Assembly (NCBI GenBank): GCA_963575745.1
Contig: CAUYUJ010014350.1
Coordinates: 302,465-366,464, forward strand
Direction: 5' to 3'
Length of the DNA stretch: 64,000 nucleotides
Source of the DNA: Prorocentrum cordatum
Taxonomy: Eukaryota > Sar > Dinophyceae > Prorocentrales > Prorocentraceae
A program made the translations under genes and the position numbers. The notes under the pieces are model-generated. The model was not told where the DNA came from and did not search any database. It saw only the letters and a list, made by a program, of their open reading frames with translations. This document shows, piece after piece, positions 1 through 9,394 of the stretch (positions are counted from its first letter, which is position 1; every line of letters begins with the position of its first letter).

Positions 1-420
1 GGAATTCGCGCACACCATCGAACGCATCATACCTCGAGCTTCCGTCGGAGACCGCACGGGACGCATTCTTGAGAGCGCAAAAAACTTCTGTTTCAAGCCT
101 GCGCCTGGAAACGTCAAAATCAAGCCTGCCAAAACAAAAATTCCAGAAGCACAGGGAGTGGGCCCTAAGGAACTCACGCGCGCGCGGCGGGGTCCAAGGA
201 CACGTCGAAGAGCACCGGGTCCCAGGACAGCCGCGAGGGCAGCGGGCTGCGTTCGGGCAGGACCCACGACCGGCACCTTGCCCGGCCCAGTGGCAGGCCC
301 CTCAAGGAGGCATCAGAGAAACGGGCAACTGGTGCATCAGCGTACGGATGGGGAGCAGGACTTCTCTCCCTCTCTCTCTTTATCTCTCTCTGTTTGTCCT
401 CCGCGCTCTCTAAATATGTT
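1..420. other. unassigned unique-looking sequence
   Basis: No gene, repeat or RNA could be recognised. Short frames are open on both strands but have no domain and no persuasive composition. A CT-rich stretch (about 361-405) leads into the microsatellite that follows. Confidence 0.5.
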
Positions 421-1155
421 CCTCTCTTTCTCTGCCAATACGCATGTACATACAAGATATGCATGCATGTATGTCTGTCTGTTTGTCTGCCTGTCTGTCT
501 GTCTGTCTCTCTATATATGTACGTATGTATTCATGTATGTAAAGGTGTATGTGTATGTGTACGTGTACGTGCATGTGTATGTGTATGTGTGCTTGTCTGC
601 ATACATGAATGCATACATACCTGCATGTATGCGTGTATGTCCACATATATAGATATGTATATATATATATATGTAAATGTATATATACACATATATATAT
701 GTGTTTGAATGCATGAATTGGTGTATGCATGCGTGCACTTATGTATGTATGTATGTTTGTATGTTTGTATGTGACTGTGTATGTATGAATGTGTGTATGT
801 ATTCATGTATGTATGTATGCGGGTATGCATGCATACATGTATGCCAATTCGCATGTGCGTGTGCATGCACATGTGCATATACATGTACACGTATATGTAC
901 ATGCATTTATATGCGTATGGATATGTACTTAGATGTAAGTGTACTTGTATGTATATGCAAATGTATATGTCTGTGAACATGTAAACAGGTATGTATATGT
1001 ATGTGTAAGTGTATCCATCAGTGTGTATGTACATGTGTATGCATGCATGCATGTATACATACATATAAATATGCGTGTGTGAACATATATCTATGTGTAA
1101 ATGCATATTGGCATGTATGCGTGTATGTATATATGTGCATATCTATGTATATCTC
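421..1155. repeat. compound TGTA/TATG tetranucleotide microsatellite
   Basis: About 730 bp of degenerate TGTATG, GTATGT and TACATA units, with a purer TCTG run at about 472-508. Many point changes suggest an old array. Cys/Tyr/Met-rich open frames across it are by-products of the repeat. Confidence 0.9.
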
Positions 1156-1560
1156 CTAACGGGTGCACTTGCATCTGGTGGTTCTCTCGTCGGTGGTCCT
1201 AGTCGTCACCGTCGCTCGCTGTAGGTGATGTGTTGTTCGTCGCTGATGATTTTTGTTGGTGGTAGGAGGTGGTAGGCGGTTCTTCTTCGTGCTCGGTGGT
1301 GTTAGGTGGTAGGTGGTGGTAGGTGGTAGTAGGTGGTTCGTGTTCGTCCTCGCAGCAGTTGTGCAAATTGTACGTCGCGTATGCGATGCGCTTTGGTTCG
1401 TTGTTAGCTTGTTGCGGTAGGCAATTGGACAAGGTAGTGGGTGGTAGTGTGTCGTACATGCTGTATGGCCTTCGGTAGAGGGGGCCTGGAACTGTAGCTC
1501 GTCGGGGTATACTCTTTTGGCATGCTGGCCACTACCAAACAGCACTGTGTTTTTTCCCTC
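1156..1560. repeat. GGTGGTAGGT degenerate repeat plus unassigned flank
   Basis: From about 1,190 to 1,345 the sequence is built from GGT, GGTA and GGTGGTAGGT units. The rest, to 1,560, has no recognisable feature. Confidence 0.6.
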
Positions 1561-1673
1561 ATTATCATCATCAGATTCGTTGCCGCCATCGTAGTGGTAA
1601 TAGTCGGCACCACCACCATCATCACCACCACCACCGTCATCATCACCATCATCATCATCATCATCATGAACAG

Positions 1674-1720
<47 letters not shown>

Positions 1721-1765
1721 GCATCGTCATCATCAACATCATCATCATCATCCGCATCCTCACCC

Positions 1766-1804
<39 letters not shown>

Positions 1805-1811
1805 GCATCAG

Positions 1812-1866
<55 letters not shown>

Positions 1867-1885
1867 GTCATCATCGTCATCATGA
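1561..1885. repeat. CAT trinucleotide microsatellite
   Basis: Nearly uninterrupted CAT units with occasional CAG, CGT and CAC interruptions. It is one of at least eight CAT/GAT tracts in the window. Confidence 0.95.
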
Positions 1886-2109
1886 GATTGGTACTGCTAT
1901 TGGCACTAAGAATAACAACAATAACAATACGGACAATGCCACAAACTAAATATACACATACGAACAATTCGCTGGCCCAACGGGCCAGAGGCGTGCTAAG
2001 ATCTCCGGTAACTGGTTCACAATTCTTCTGGTTCGGGCGCGCGGGGCGGCCCCTGGGGGTCCCCCGGCGAAAGGTACCCCGACCGCAGCCCGGGAAGGTC
2101 TACTCAGAG

Positions 2110-2810
2110 ATGGTTTTCATCCTGGGTACGGCCTCTCAGGCCCCCCAGAGCGCGCCAAGAGGGCCCCAAGAGGCCCCCAAGACTGCCCAAGAGGCCCCCG
2201 AGACTCCCAAAGGACGCTCCAAGACGCCGAAGATGATCCCAAGACGGCCCAAGAAGCCGCCAAGACGCTCCAAGTGGCCTCCAAGAGGCCTCACAAGAGC
2301 GCCCCGAGAGGCCAAAATCATCAATTTCACGATGGTGTTGGAAGGATGTCGGCCTTGTCGCATTTTCGGCTTTCCGATGCTCCAAGACGGCCCAAGAGGC
2401 CCCCAAGAGCGCACGAAGACGGCTCCAGGGGCCCCCAAGAAGGCCCCCAGAGAGCCCAAACGGGCCCCGAGACGGCCCAAGAGACGCCCAAGACGGCCCA
2501 AGAGAGCCCCAAGACGGCCCCAAGAGGAGCCCAAGATGGGGACCACGAACCGAAACCTCGAGCCTTCCGCCCCAAGAGGGCCCCAGGAGGCCCCGAGAGG
2601 CCCCCAAGATGGCCCAAGATGCCGCCAAGAGGCCCCCAAGAGACCCCAGGAGGCTCCAAGGAGGCTCAAAAGAGGCCCTACAAGGCTTCAAAAATGTCTC
2701 CCAGGCGCCCCCGAACGGCCTCTCCACAGACCCCAGGGCCTCCCAAAGAAGCATCTGGACGACGGCCCTGTTTGGCCCCAAGAGCGCCGCAAAATGCCAT
2801 CGAGAGGCTT
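2110..2810 (+). repeat. CAAGACGG composite repeat, copy 1
   Basis: Direct repeats of CCCAAGACGGCCC and AAGAGGCCCCC flank a non-repetitive core at about 2,310-2,392. The core resembles those at 20,486-20,565, 25,298-25,380 and 28,758-28,830 in order: a GCAAAAATC-like start, an AT-richer middle, and an end running into TCCAAGACGG. Long frames on both strands result from absent stops. The outer ends are not sharply defined in this copy. Confidence 0.75.
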
Positions 2811-2824
2811 CCTCCTCCGCCCTT

Positions 2825-2990
2825 TTCTCTTCCTCCTCCTCCTCCTCCTCCTCCTCCTCCTCCTCCTCCTCCTCCTCCTCCTCCTCATATTTATCTTCAT
2901 CCTCCTCCATTCCTTCTCATCCTCTTCTCCTCCTCCCCTCCCCCTCCCCATCCTCATCTTCCTCCTTCCGGCGGCGCCGAAATGGTCCCG
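2825..2990. repeat. CTC/CCT trinucleotide tract
   Basis: A pure pyrimidine tract, CTC-based to about 2,885 and then degenerate. It abuts the CAAGACGG repeat. Confidence 0.9.
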
Positions 2991-3059
2991 AGCCCGCGCC
3001 GAAGCAGTAGCGATCATGCAATACGGGCCAGCGGAGTGAGCGAAGCGATTGAATAAGCA

Positions 3060-3890
3060 TACTAATGATACGCATGATGATAATAAGAAAGAGTATTAAC
3101 AACCGCACTGAGCATAGTAATGTTGATAGAAATAATCGTAATCATCACCATCGTCGCCGTCGTCATCACCTCCAGCACCATCATCATAATGGTAGAAAGT
3201 AAGACACTGAGAATAACAATACTAATGGTAATAAGCAGAATCATCAGCATCATCAGCAACATCATTACCAGCATATTCATCATCTCCATCCTCGTCATCA
3301 TCCTCGTCATCGTCGCCCTCGCCATCATGATCAACATCAGCAGCAGCATCCTCACCATCAGCATAACAACCATCATCATTGCCATCGCCATCACCATAAT
3401 CATCATCATCATCACCATTATCATCATCAACATCATCATCAGCAGCATCATCATTTTCACCAACATCAGCATACGAATAATGATCATCATCACCGTGACC
3501 ATCATCATCACCAACACTACCACCATCGCCATCACCAGCATTATCATCACCATCATCAAAATCGCCATCGCCATCGCCATCGTCGTCATCACTACCACCA
3601 TCACCATCATCATCAACATCACACTCACCACCACCGCCATCATCCTCCCATTAGCAGCAACATCATCGCCATCATCATCGCCATCACCACCATCATCGTA
3701 TCATCATTATAATCCGCATCGTCATCATCATCATCGTCATCGCTACCGTCATCACCATCATCATCATCATCGTCGTCATCGTCATCAACAACATCATCAT
3801 CGTCATCATCATCTCCTCCATCGCCCTCCCCCTCACTTCTCATCGATCCTCCTCCTCATCCCACGCTCCTCCTCCTCCTCGTTTCTGGTG
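3060..3890. repeat. degenerate CAT-rich tract
   Basis: About 800 bp of CAT/CATCAC/CATCGT units with frequent substitutions, older-looking than the tract at 1,561-1,885. It ends in a short CTCCTC stretch at about 3,846-3,880. Confidence 0.85.
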
Positions 3891-4490
3891 AAGAGAGATG
3901 CGGGCCATGTTTGTTTGGCCCGCAGTTTCCGCGAGCCCAGTCACAACTTTTCCTTTTCTGCTTGGAGTGAAGGGATTTGCGGGCCACTGTTTGCCCGCAG
4001 CTTGCGCGATCCGGGGAGACTTGCGGTCCATTGTTACTTAACCAGCAATTTCTGCGAGCCCAGTCCAAGCCGTTCCGGGTGAGGAGATTTGCGGGTCATT
4101 TTTGTTTGTCCGCAGTTCCCGCGAGCTCAATCGCAGCCTTCCCGTCTGTTTGTGGTGCGGAGATTTGCGGACCATCTTTTCTTTTGGCCCGCAGCTTCCG
4201 CGAGCCCAATCACAGCCTTTCCTTCTGCTCGGAGTGAAGGGATTTGTGGGCCATTTTCTGTCGCCCGCAACTTGCGCGAGCCGAAGAGATTTGCTGGTCA
4301 CGTTTGGGCCCGCAGTTTTTGCGAACCCAATCCAAGCCGTTCCGTGTGAGGAAATTTGCGGGCCATCTTGTTTGGCCCGCACCTTTCGCGAGCCCAATCA
4401 CAGCCTTTCCTTCTGTAAGGGGTGCGAGGACTTGCAAGCCATTTTTGGTGCCCGAAACTTGCGCGAGCGGAACTGGGGACGCCTACTGTG
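3890..4490 (+). repeat. higher-order tandem repeat with a hairpin in each unit
   Basis: Nine related units of about 46-79 bp follow one another. Each opens with (G)AGATTTGCGGGCCA, continues after a short spacer with TGGCCCGCAG, then CGCGAGCC. The two arms can pair (GCGGGCCA with TGGCCCGC). Unit lengths recur in the order about 77, 46, 66, 76 and then again 79, 47, 65, 75, a higher-order period near 265 bp. No coding signal is persuasive. Confidence 0.8.
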
Positions 4491-4495
4491 TAAGC

Positions 4496-4575
4496 CGCCC
4501 CCGATCTAGCTCAGGTGATCGCAATCTGTCTCACACTCTGCAGCTGGATGGTTCAAATCTGCGTGGGTCTATTTC
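4496..4575 (+). other. tRNA-like A box/B box pair (degenerate)
   Basis: TAGCTCAGGTGATC (4,510-4,523) resembles a tRNA A box and GGTTCAAATCT (about 4,550-4,560) resembles a B box, at tRNA-like spacing. The T-arm and acceptor arms do not pair well, so a functional tRNA is unlikely. It may be a SINE head or chance; the SINE-like 3' end at 5,081-5,125 lies 500 bp downstream in the same orientation. Confidence 0.25.
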
Positions 4576-5080
4576 AGTTTCGCCCCCCACCATTCACGGA
4601 CGACGCGCGAATCTCGGCAAACCCAGCAAGCGCACAGGGCTTGTGGGGGCAGGCAGACCGCGGAGAGACAAAAGATGCGCACAAATTCAACACATGTTTT
4701 TGGAAATTGCCGGGCTTGTAAGACCACGTCCGGCAACAGGAATGCGCGATCGTTCACGGCTGAACGATCCAAGCAGTGTCAAAAATGGACGCGCAGGCCG
4801 TTACGACACCTGCGCGCGCAGGGTCCAGCGAAGAGGGCAAGCGGTTTTGGTCCTACGTTTTTCGGTGCTTCCAAGTGGCGTCCTCGTCGCCACGTCGTCG
4901 GGTCCGCCTCGAAATCCGAATCACAACGCACCCTCAGAAAAGTTCGGGTGGCGCACGAACATGTAAATGGAGGGAGGGGACACATAAGGAACGAGTAACA
5001 TGGATTTGAAAAAATGGTACAGCCTAATTTCAAAGCCCAAAGAGGACGACGTCAAGCGTCAATACTGGCGAAGCTTCGAG
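4576..5080. other. unassigned sequence between tRNA-like box and SINE-like tail
   Basis: Non-repetitive, mixed composition. Short frames are open on both strands without recognisable domains. It could be the body of a SINE-like or other element ending at about 5,107, but I found no second full copy in the window. Confidence 0.4.
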
Positions 5081-5215
5081 GACCAAGGCGTGTGGCGCGA
5101 AGCGCCAAATCAATCTTATATACATAGCTATATAGATACACACATATACATATATAGGTGCATGTATGTATGCAGGCATTTATGTATGTGTACATATATG
5201 CGTATGCTATAGGGG
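5081..5215 (+). mobile_element. SINE-like 3' end with stem-loop and microsatellite tail
   Basis: GACCAAGG followed by TGGCGCGAAGCGCC: the last 13 bases form a 5-bp stem with a GAA loop. After about 15 bases the sequence becomes a TATA/CATA microsatellite. The same stem-loop and tail order is seen at 21,646, 29,560 and, in reverse, at 22,960 and 49,870. Confidence 0.6.
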
Positions 5216-5329
5216 CCGTTCCTGTGATCCATCTTGCGTCGTTTGCGATACGGATAGTATGAGCGCACGAACTCATTCCTAATGCGCGGTATACAGAAAA
5301 TCATGGCGCGGTCTTACTAAATCGATTCT

Positions 5330-5612
5330 TTTTGGGCGTCATTCAAATGGACCCCATTTGTGTGGATCTACATGTTGAAGCCTGGTGTGCAAGATACAGC
5401 TGAAACCCTTTTGTGTAGACTTACACACTGATTCCTTTTGTGCGGCCTTCAAATACAATTCCTTTGAGCTTGCCTCTAGGGGAGGGGGGGCGGGAGGCGG
5501 GCTGGCCCACGAAAAAACAAAAAGTACAAAAAACTTGGAGAACCACAAAACGCTGTGGCTTTACGTGCAAAACGGAGTTAAATTGTTGTTTTTTATACGT
5601 AGCACCCCGCAA
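5330..5612 (+). repeat. dispersed AAATAAAATTCC-type repeat, isolated copy
   Basis: Shares the motif order of the 16.2-17.9 kb cluster: TTACACACTGATTCC, GTGCGGCCTTCAAAT, GCCTCTAGGGGAGG, a CTGGCCCACGAAAAA segment, then AAAACGCTGTGG. It is a single copy, 10 kb from the cluster. Confidence 0.75.
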
Positions 5613-5699
5613 TTGCGGATAAGAGTGAGGGGGCGGGCGCGGGCGACGCGGGCGTCGTCGAGCCGGCGGACCTCGTGGCCCCCACCTTCCTTGTCGATG

Positions 5700-5850
5700 G
5701 CGCTCTCCTCCACCTCCTCCTCCTCCTCCTCTTCCTCCTCCTTCTGCTCCTCCTCTTCCTCGTCCTCATCGTCATCGTCATCCTCCTCCTCCACCTCGTC
5801 CTCCTCCTCCTCCTCCTCTTCTTCCTCGTCCTCCCTCTCCCACCCTCGTC
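5700..5850. repeat. CTC trinucleotide tract
   Basis: CTC/TCC units with some GTC. It lies immediately upstream of the truncated LINE; a second CTC tract lies just downstream of it (7,203-7,330). Confidence 0.9.
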
Positions 5851-5923
5851 TTTTCATCATGGTCCTCCCATTGTCGTCCTCCCCCTCATCGGCCTCCATC
5901 ATCGTCCTCCCATTGATTCTTTA

Positions 5924-7132
5924 ATGCACGGTCTCTGGCAGTGCCCGTGCGTAGCTGATCAGCGCCTCGAGGCCTGTGATGCTGCCATTGTCGAGGATGC
6001 TGTTAGGGTCATCAGCGAAGGCAGTGACAGTGAAAAGCTGCTGTTTTCCAGGGGCATTTTCCTTCATCCAGGGGATTGGTTGCCGAGGCCCGCTGTGGCT
6101 GGAAAAATCGTCCACACTCTTGCTGGAGGTCCAGGGGCCGTCCCAGGCGCCGTTGGAGTTTCGGGTGACGTCTTTTGGGACGGATCGTCCTATAAGCACG
6201 TTGTCAAGGAGCTGTCACGGGCGGGCTGGGGATTTGTCTCTGTGGACGACCAGGGAGAGGTCATCGCCTCTGTTTCGGGGGCGGTGTCGAGGCCGTTTCC
6301 CCAGACCTCTCAGGCGGGTGAGTACAGCGCCTACGCGGCTACCGCTCAGTGCCTAGAAGGGCCCACGACGGGCTATGCGGATTGCCTCGGGGTCGTCCTG
6401 GCCCATGATGCGCCCAAGCCTGTTCGTTTCAAGTATAAGAAGAAGTACTCTGGCAGTGCCGTTTTCTCTGCCTCTCCTCATTGGAGAGCAGTGAGGAAGG
6501 TGAAAGCTCACACTGCAGAGTCTGCCGACATGTCCGCTGAAGATATATTTCTCATGTTGGGCAACGATGCCGCTGACAGGGCCGCTAAATCAGGTGCTGC
6601 CCTCCATCCGCAGGCCAGTGCGGACGAGAAGGCGCAGGTTGAGCGCATCGTCAAAGTTGCCCGTTCTGTCTGTGGAGTTGCCGCTGCGGTCCTCCCGTGC
6701 TGGCCTAAGCTCGATCTCGATGGAGTGACGCGTGCCATTCCCACGCCACCTCCTCCTCCGCTCGAGCCCCTCTTTGACCACCAATGGGAATGGTATCGCA
6801 ATTGCTGGCGATGCATGTGCTGTCTTCGTTTTCGTCGCTGCGCTGAGCGACCTCCTTTAAGCGGGTGCCGAGGTGAGCCTCCACCTGCTGTGCATATTAT
6901 GTCGAATTTGGGTCACCGCCTCCTTGCATTGCAGTGCAGTGACCAGTCGCCGTTATTCGTTTGTGTCAGATGTAAAGCCTACACCTGTCTCGGACGTGTG
7001 CTGCGGTTGAACCGCCAGTGTGATCCTACCAAGACTGGCCGCAATGATATGGATCGCTGGCGGCTCATGAAGCGTGGTTTTCACCCTAAGCTCAAAGGGG
7101 TTACGGTCGAAGCCATGCCAGATATGGATTAG
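5924..7132 (+). CDS. 5'-truncated LINE C-terminus: RNase H domain plus Cys-rich tail
   Basis: C-terminal remnant of a non-LTR retrotransposon polyprotein, 402 codons read from an ATG that is probably internal. The start resembles the region behind the reverse transcriptase (HGLWQCP, then RGIFLHPGDWLP). An RNase H type I domain follows, with the catalytic series D86 (FWDGS), E133 (GEYSAYAA), D153 (YADCLGV) and D215 (GNDAADRAAK), and a histidine at residue 196 (KAHT). RNase H removes the RNA strand during target-primed reverse transcription. Beyond it is a Cys-rich segment (C294, C297, C299, C300, later C347 and C350) and a basic end. The frame has no internal stop or frameshift and ends in TAG. 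No endonuclease or reverse transcriptase lies upstream, only a CTC tract, so this is a dead-on-arrival 5' truncation that may be young. I associate this architecture with dinoflagellate LINEs (family knowledge, not searched). Confidence 0.8.
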   Translation: MHGLWQCPCVADQRLEACDAAIVEDAVRVISEGSDSEKLLFSRGIFLHPGDWLPRPAVAGKIVHTLAGGPGAVPGAVGVSGDVFWDGSSYKHVVKELSRAGWGFVSVDDQGEVIASVSGAVSRPFPQTSQAGEYSAYAATAQCLEGPTTGYADCLGVVLAHDAPKPVRFKYKKKYSGSAVFSASPHWRAVRKVKAHTAESADMSAEDIFLMLGNDAADRAAKSGAALHPQASADEKAQVERIVKVARSVCGVAAAVLPCWPKLDLDGVTRAIPTPPPPPLEPLFDHQWEWYRNCWRCMCCLRFRRCAERPPLSGCRGEPPPAVHIMSNLGHRLLALQCSDQSPLFVCVRCKAYTCLGRVLRLNRQCDPTKTGRNDMDRWRLMKRGFHPKLKGVTVEAMPDMD

Positions 7133-7345
7133 TGAATACCACTGCCATATCTCCTCCTTTTTCCCTCAGATCACCTGTTGGGCAGTGTTGAATGGGAAAA
7201 AATCCCCCTCCTCCCCCTCCTCCCCCTCGTCCTCCTGCTCCTCCTCCTTTTCTTTTTCCACGTTATCCTTACATCCTCTCTTCTTCCACGTTGTCCTCGT
7301 CCCCTGTTTACTCATCCTGCCTCCCCCTCCTTTCCCAAGATAACT
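7133..7345 (+). repeat. LINE 3' flank and CTC tract
   Basis: About 65 bp of possible LINE 3' untranslated sequence runs into a CTC/CCT pyrimidine tract (about 7,203-7,330) that could represent the 3' tail of the insertion. Confidence 0.6.
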
Positions 7346-7482
7346 GCAACGCAATATTTGTTTCCATGTTATGCTCCCCGCCTTCTCTGATCAAGGCAAC
7401 TCGCCAGGGCAAAGTTGCTGGACGGGCTGGCGTGGATGTGCGGGGCGTGAAGAGGTCCTTGCGGGCTCAGACGGCATGCAAG

Positions 7483-7608
7483 AACCTGACCGGACAAGAA
7501 CGGGAAGCGCCGTTTTTTATCCACCACGTGCGTCAGAGACCGTATTGGCGAGAACGTCAGAGAAACCCATAAACGCAACATAACAGACTAAATGATGGCC
7601 TGCCGCGC
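7483..7608 (+). repeat. 125-bp dispersed module, copy A
   Basis: AACCTGACCGGACAAGAACG through AGACTAAATGATGGCCTGCC. Nearly identical copies lie at 8,448-8,575 and 10,989-11,110, and a fragment of the first 28 bp lies at 42,259-42,286. Confidence 0.85.
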
Positions 7609-7966
7609 TGGTCTGTCGAGGTAGTCTGCTGCCCTGGCCACATCATGGTGTCGACACCGTGCTTTTCTCTCGGCCACGCGGGCCCCCACCCGTTGTCGCC
7701 CAGCCTACTTTTTCTGTTCCAGCCTGTCTTGTCTTTTGTTTGTCCGTCGTCGTCGTCGCGTGAATTTCCTTTGTCGTGGTCGTCGTTTTCATTATAATCG
7801 TCCGCTGTTGCCGTTCTCGCTGTCGCCGTCGTTATCATTTTATGATTGCGGTCGTTTTTCTGATTGTTTTTTTGTTGTTGGATTCCGTGTTCGGTTGGTT
7901 TTTGTGTTATGTTTGTGGTCGTTTTCTGTCATCGTTTTTTGTCGTAATTTTCGAGATCGTTATTGA

Positions 7967-7982
7967 CGAAGACGACGACGAA

Positions 7983-8030
<48 letters not shown>
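7967..8030. repeat. GAC trinucleotide tract
   Basis: About 20 GAC units. The homologous position in unit 2 (11,472-11,508) is shorter, so the tract has changed length since duplication. Upstream (7,736-7,960) is a degenerate GTC/TTG-rich stretch. Confidence 0.9.
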
Positions 8031-8031
<1 letters not shown>

Positions 8032-8214
8032 CGAGGACCCCGTGCCGGCTGGCTCGGGGTGCCCGCGTCCCTCTGCTGCCGCAGGCCGCCGCCAGCGAGT
8101 TCCGAAGTGCGGGCCCGTACCCCTTAGTTAGAGAAAATTAAGCCCCAGAACCAACGGTGCACGCCGGAGGCGCTTCCCGTCATCCTCGAGTTCGTCTGGA
8201 GGCCGTCTCGAGGC
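8031..8214. repeat. GCCCCAGAACCAACGG dispersed segment
   Basis: About 8,090-8,170 (AGCGAGTTCC, TTAGTTAGAGAAAATTAAGC, CGCTTCCCGTCATCC) is repeated with high identity at about 14,449-14,540. Confidence 0.7.
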
Positions 8215-8447
8215 CGTCCTGAGGACATCCTGGGCCGTCCTGGCGGCACCGTGGGTCGTCTTGGGGGCCGTCCTGGGGGCTCTTGGGGGTCTCTTGGGGC
8301 GCTTTGGGGGTCCTCTGGGGGGCCTTCGGGGTCTCTCTTGGGCCGTTTGGAGGCCCTCCGCGAGCGATTCCAAGAGAATGCTGTTTCAGAGTCCCCTCCG
8401 GAGCCGATTTTTTGAGGATGTCCCGAGCGAAACGGCCAATTTTCCAG
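8215..8447 (-). repeat. CAAGACGG-type minisatellite (reverse) plus GAGGATGTC repeat
   Basis: GGCCGTCTTGGGGGC and CTCTTGGG units are the reverse complement of the CAAGACGG minisatellite. At 8,405-8,445 one TTTTTTGAGGATGTCCCGAG unit follows, the same family as 10,722-10,988. Confidence 0.7.
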
Positions 8448-8575
8448 AACCTGACCGGACAAGAACGGGAAGCGCCGTTTTTTATCCACCACGTGCGTCA
8501 GAGACCGTATTGGCGAGAACGTCAGAGAAACCCATAAACGCAACAGAACAGACTAAATGATGGCCTGCCGCGTTC
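8448..8575 (+). repeat. 125-bp dispersed module, copy B
   Basis: A second copy of the 7,483-7,608 module, nested inside segmental unit 1 and absent from the equivalent place in unit 2. Confidence 0.85.
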
Positions 8576-8815
8576 CGACGGCCCAAGACGGCCCAAGAGG
8601 CCCCCAAGATCGCTTTAAGATCGCCCAAGAGGCCTTCAAGATGGCCCCGAAACGGCCCAAGAAGTCCCCAAGACGGTCCCAAGAGGGCCCTAACACGGCG
8701 CAAGAGGCCTCCAAGACGCCCAAGATGTCTTCCAAGACGGCCAAGATGGCCTCCAAGACGGCTAAGATGGCTCCAAGAGGGCCCCAAGACGGCCCAAGAG
8801 GCCTCGAAGACGGTC
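8576..8815 (+). repeat. CAAGACGG-type minisatellite
   Basis: GGCCCAAGACGGCCC, AGGCCCCCAAGA and AAGATGGCC units without an obvious core. It directly abuts the 125-bp module and the 20-bp minisatellite. Confidence 0.75.
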
Positions 8816-9055
8816 TGCCGTGCTCCTGTGGTCTGCCGTGCTCCTTTGGGGTCTGCCGTGCTCCTGTGGAGTTTGCCGTGCGAACGTGTGGTCTGCCGTG
8901 CTCCTGTGTGGTCTGGCGTGCTCCTGTATGGTCTGCCGTGCTCTTGTGTGGTTTGCCGTGCTCCTGTGTGGTCTGCCGTGCTCCCGTGGGGTCTGCCGTG
9001 TCCTGTGTGGTCTGCCGTGCTCCTGTGTGGTCTGCCGTGCTCCTGTGTGGTCAGC
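8816..9055 (+). repeat. 20-bp minisatellite, block 1 (GTCTGCCGTGCTCCTGTGTG)
   Basis: About 12 copies of a 20-bp unit with small length variants. Three units (60 bp) encode 20 residues and all three forward frames are open, giving Cys-rich pseudo-proteins. Confidence 0.9.
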
Positions 9056-9394
9056 AGACCCAGGGCTGAGGGAAGGCTGGAGCAGTGCTCTGGTGGTCCA
9101 TCACCCGCCCAGCTCCGTCCCCTCCCACTCTGGACCGATCTTGCGGGAAGCTGGCTTGTGGCAGCGCATCGCGCGTCCATAGCGTTCGTGTGCTTGCTTT
9201 TACCTCCTTTAATGTCTGCTCCACCTCTCCTTGAGACGCAGAAGCCTCCGAGCGCCGGGAGCAGAAATGATGCACTTTCGAAAAATCTGTTTGGATGAGT
9301 TTTGTTAGCGCGGCCTCGGAATTCAATTTTTCCGGCGACGGCCAGAGCCGACGCCAGCGCTGGATCCGGCTCGGCCGCCAGCCCAGGTGCCGGC
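9056..9394. other. spacer between minisatellite and satellite
   Basis: CAGCAGACCCAGGGCTGAGG through CATCGCGCGTC (9,053-9,180) recurs at 11,999-12,130. 9,181-9,384 is present only in unit 1. A degenerate satellite-like stretch begins near 9,318. No gene recognised. Confidence 0.6.

Noticed and set aside
1522-3039. 505-codon forward frame
   Set aside because: It joins a CAT tract, a CAAGACGG repeat and a CTC tract; no domain, no independent support.
4496-4575. functional tRNA gene
   Set aside because: A- and B-box words are present but acceptor and T-arm pairing fail; retained only as a tRNA-like sequence.
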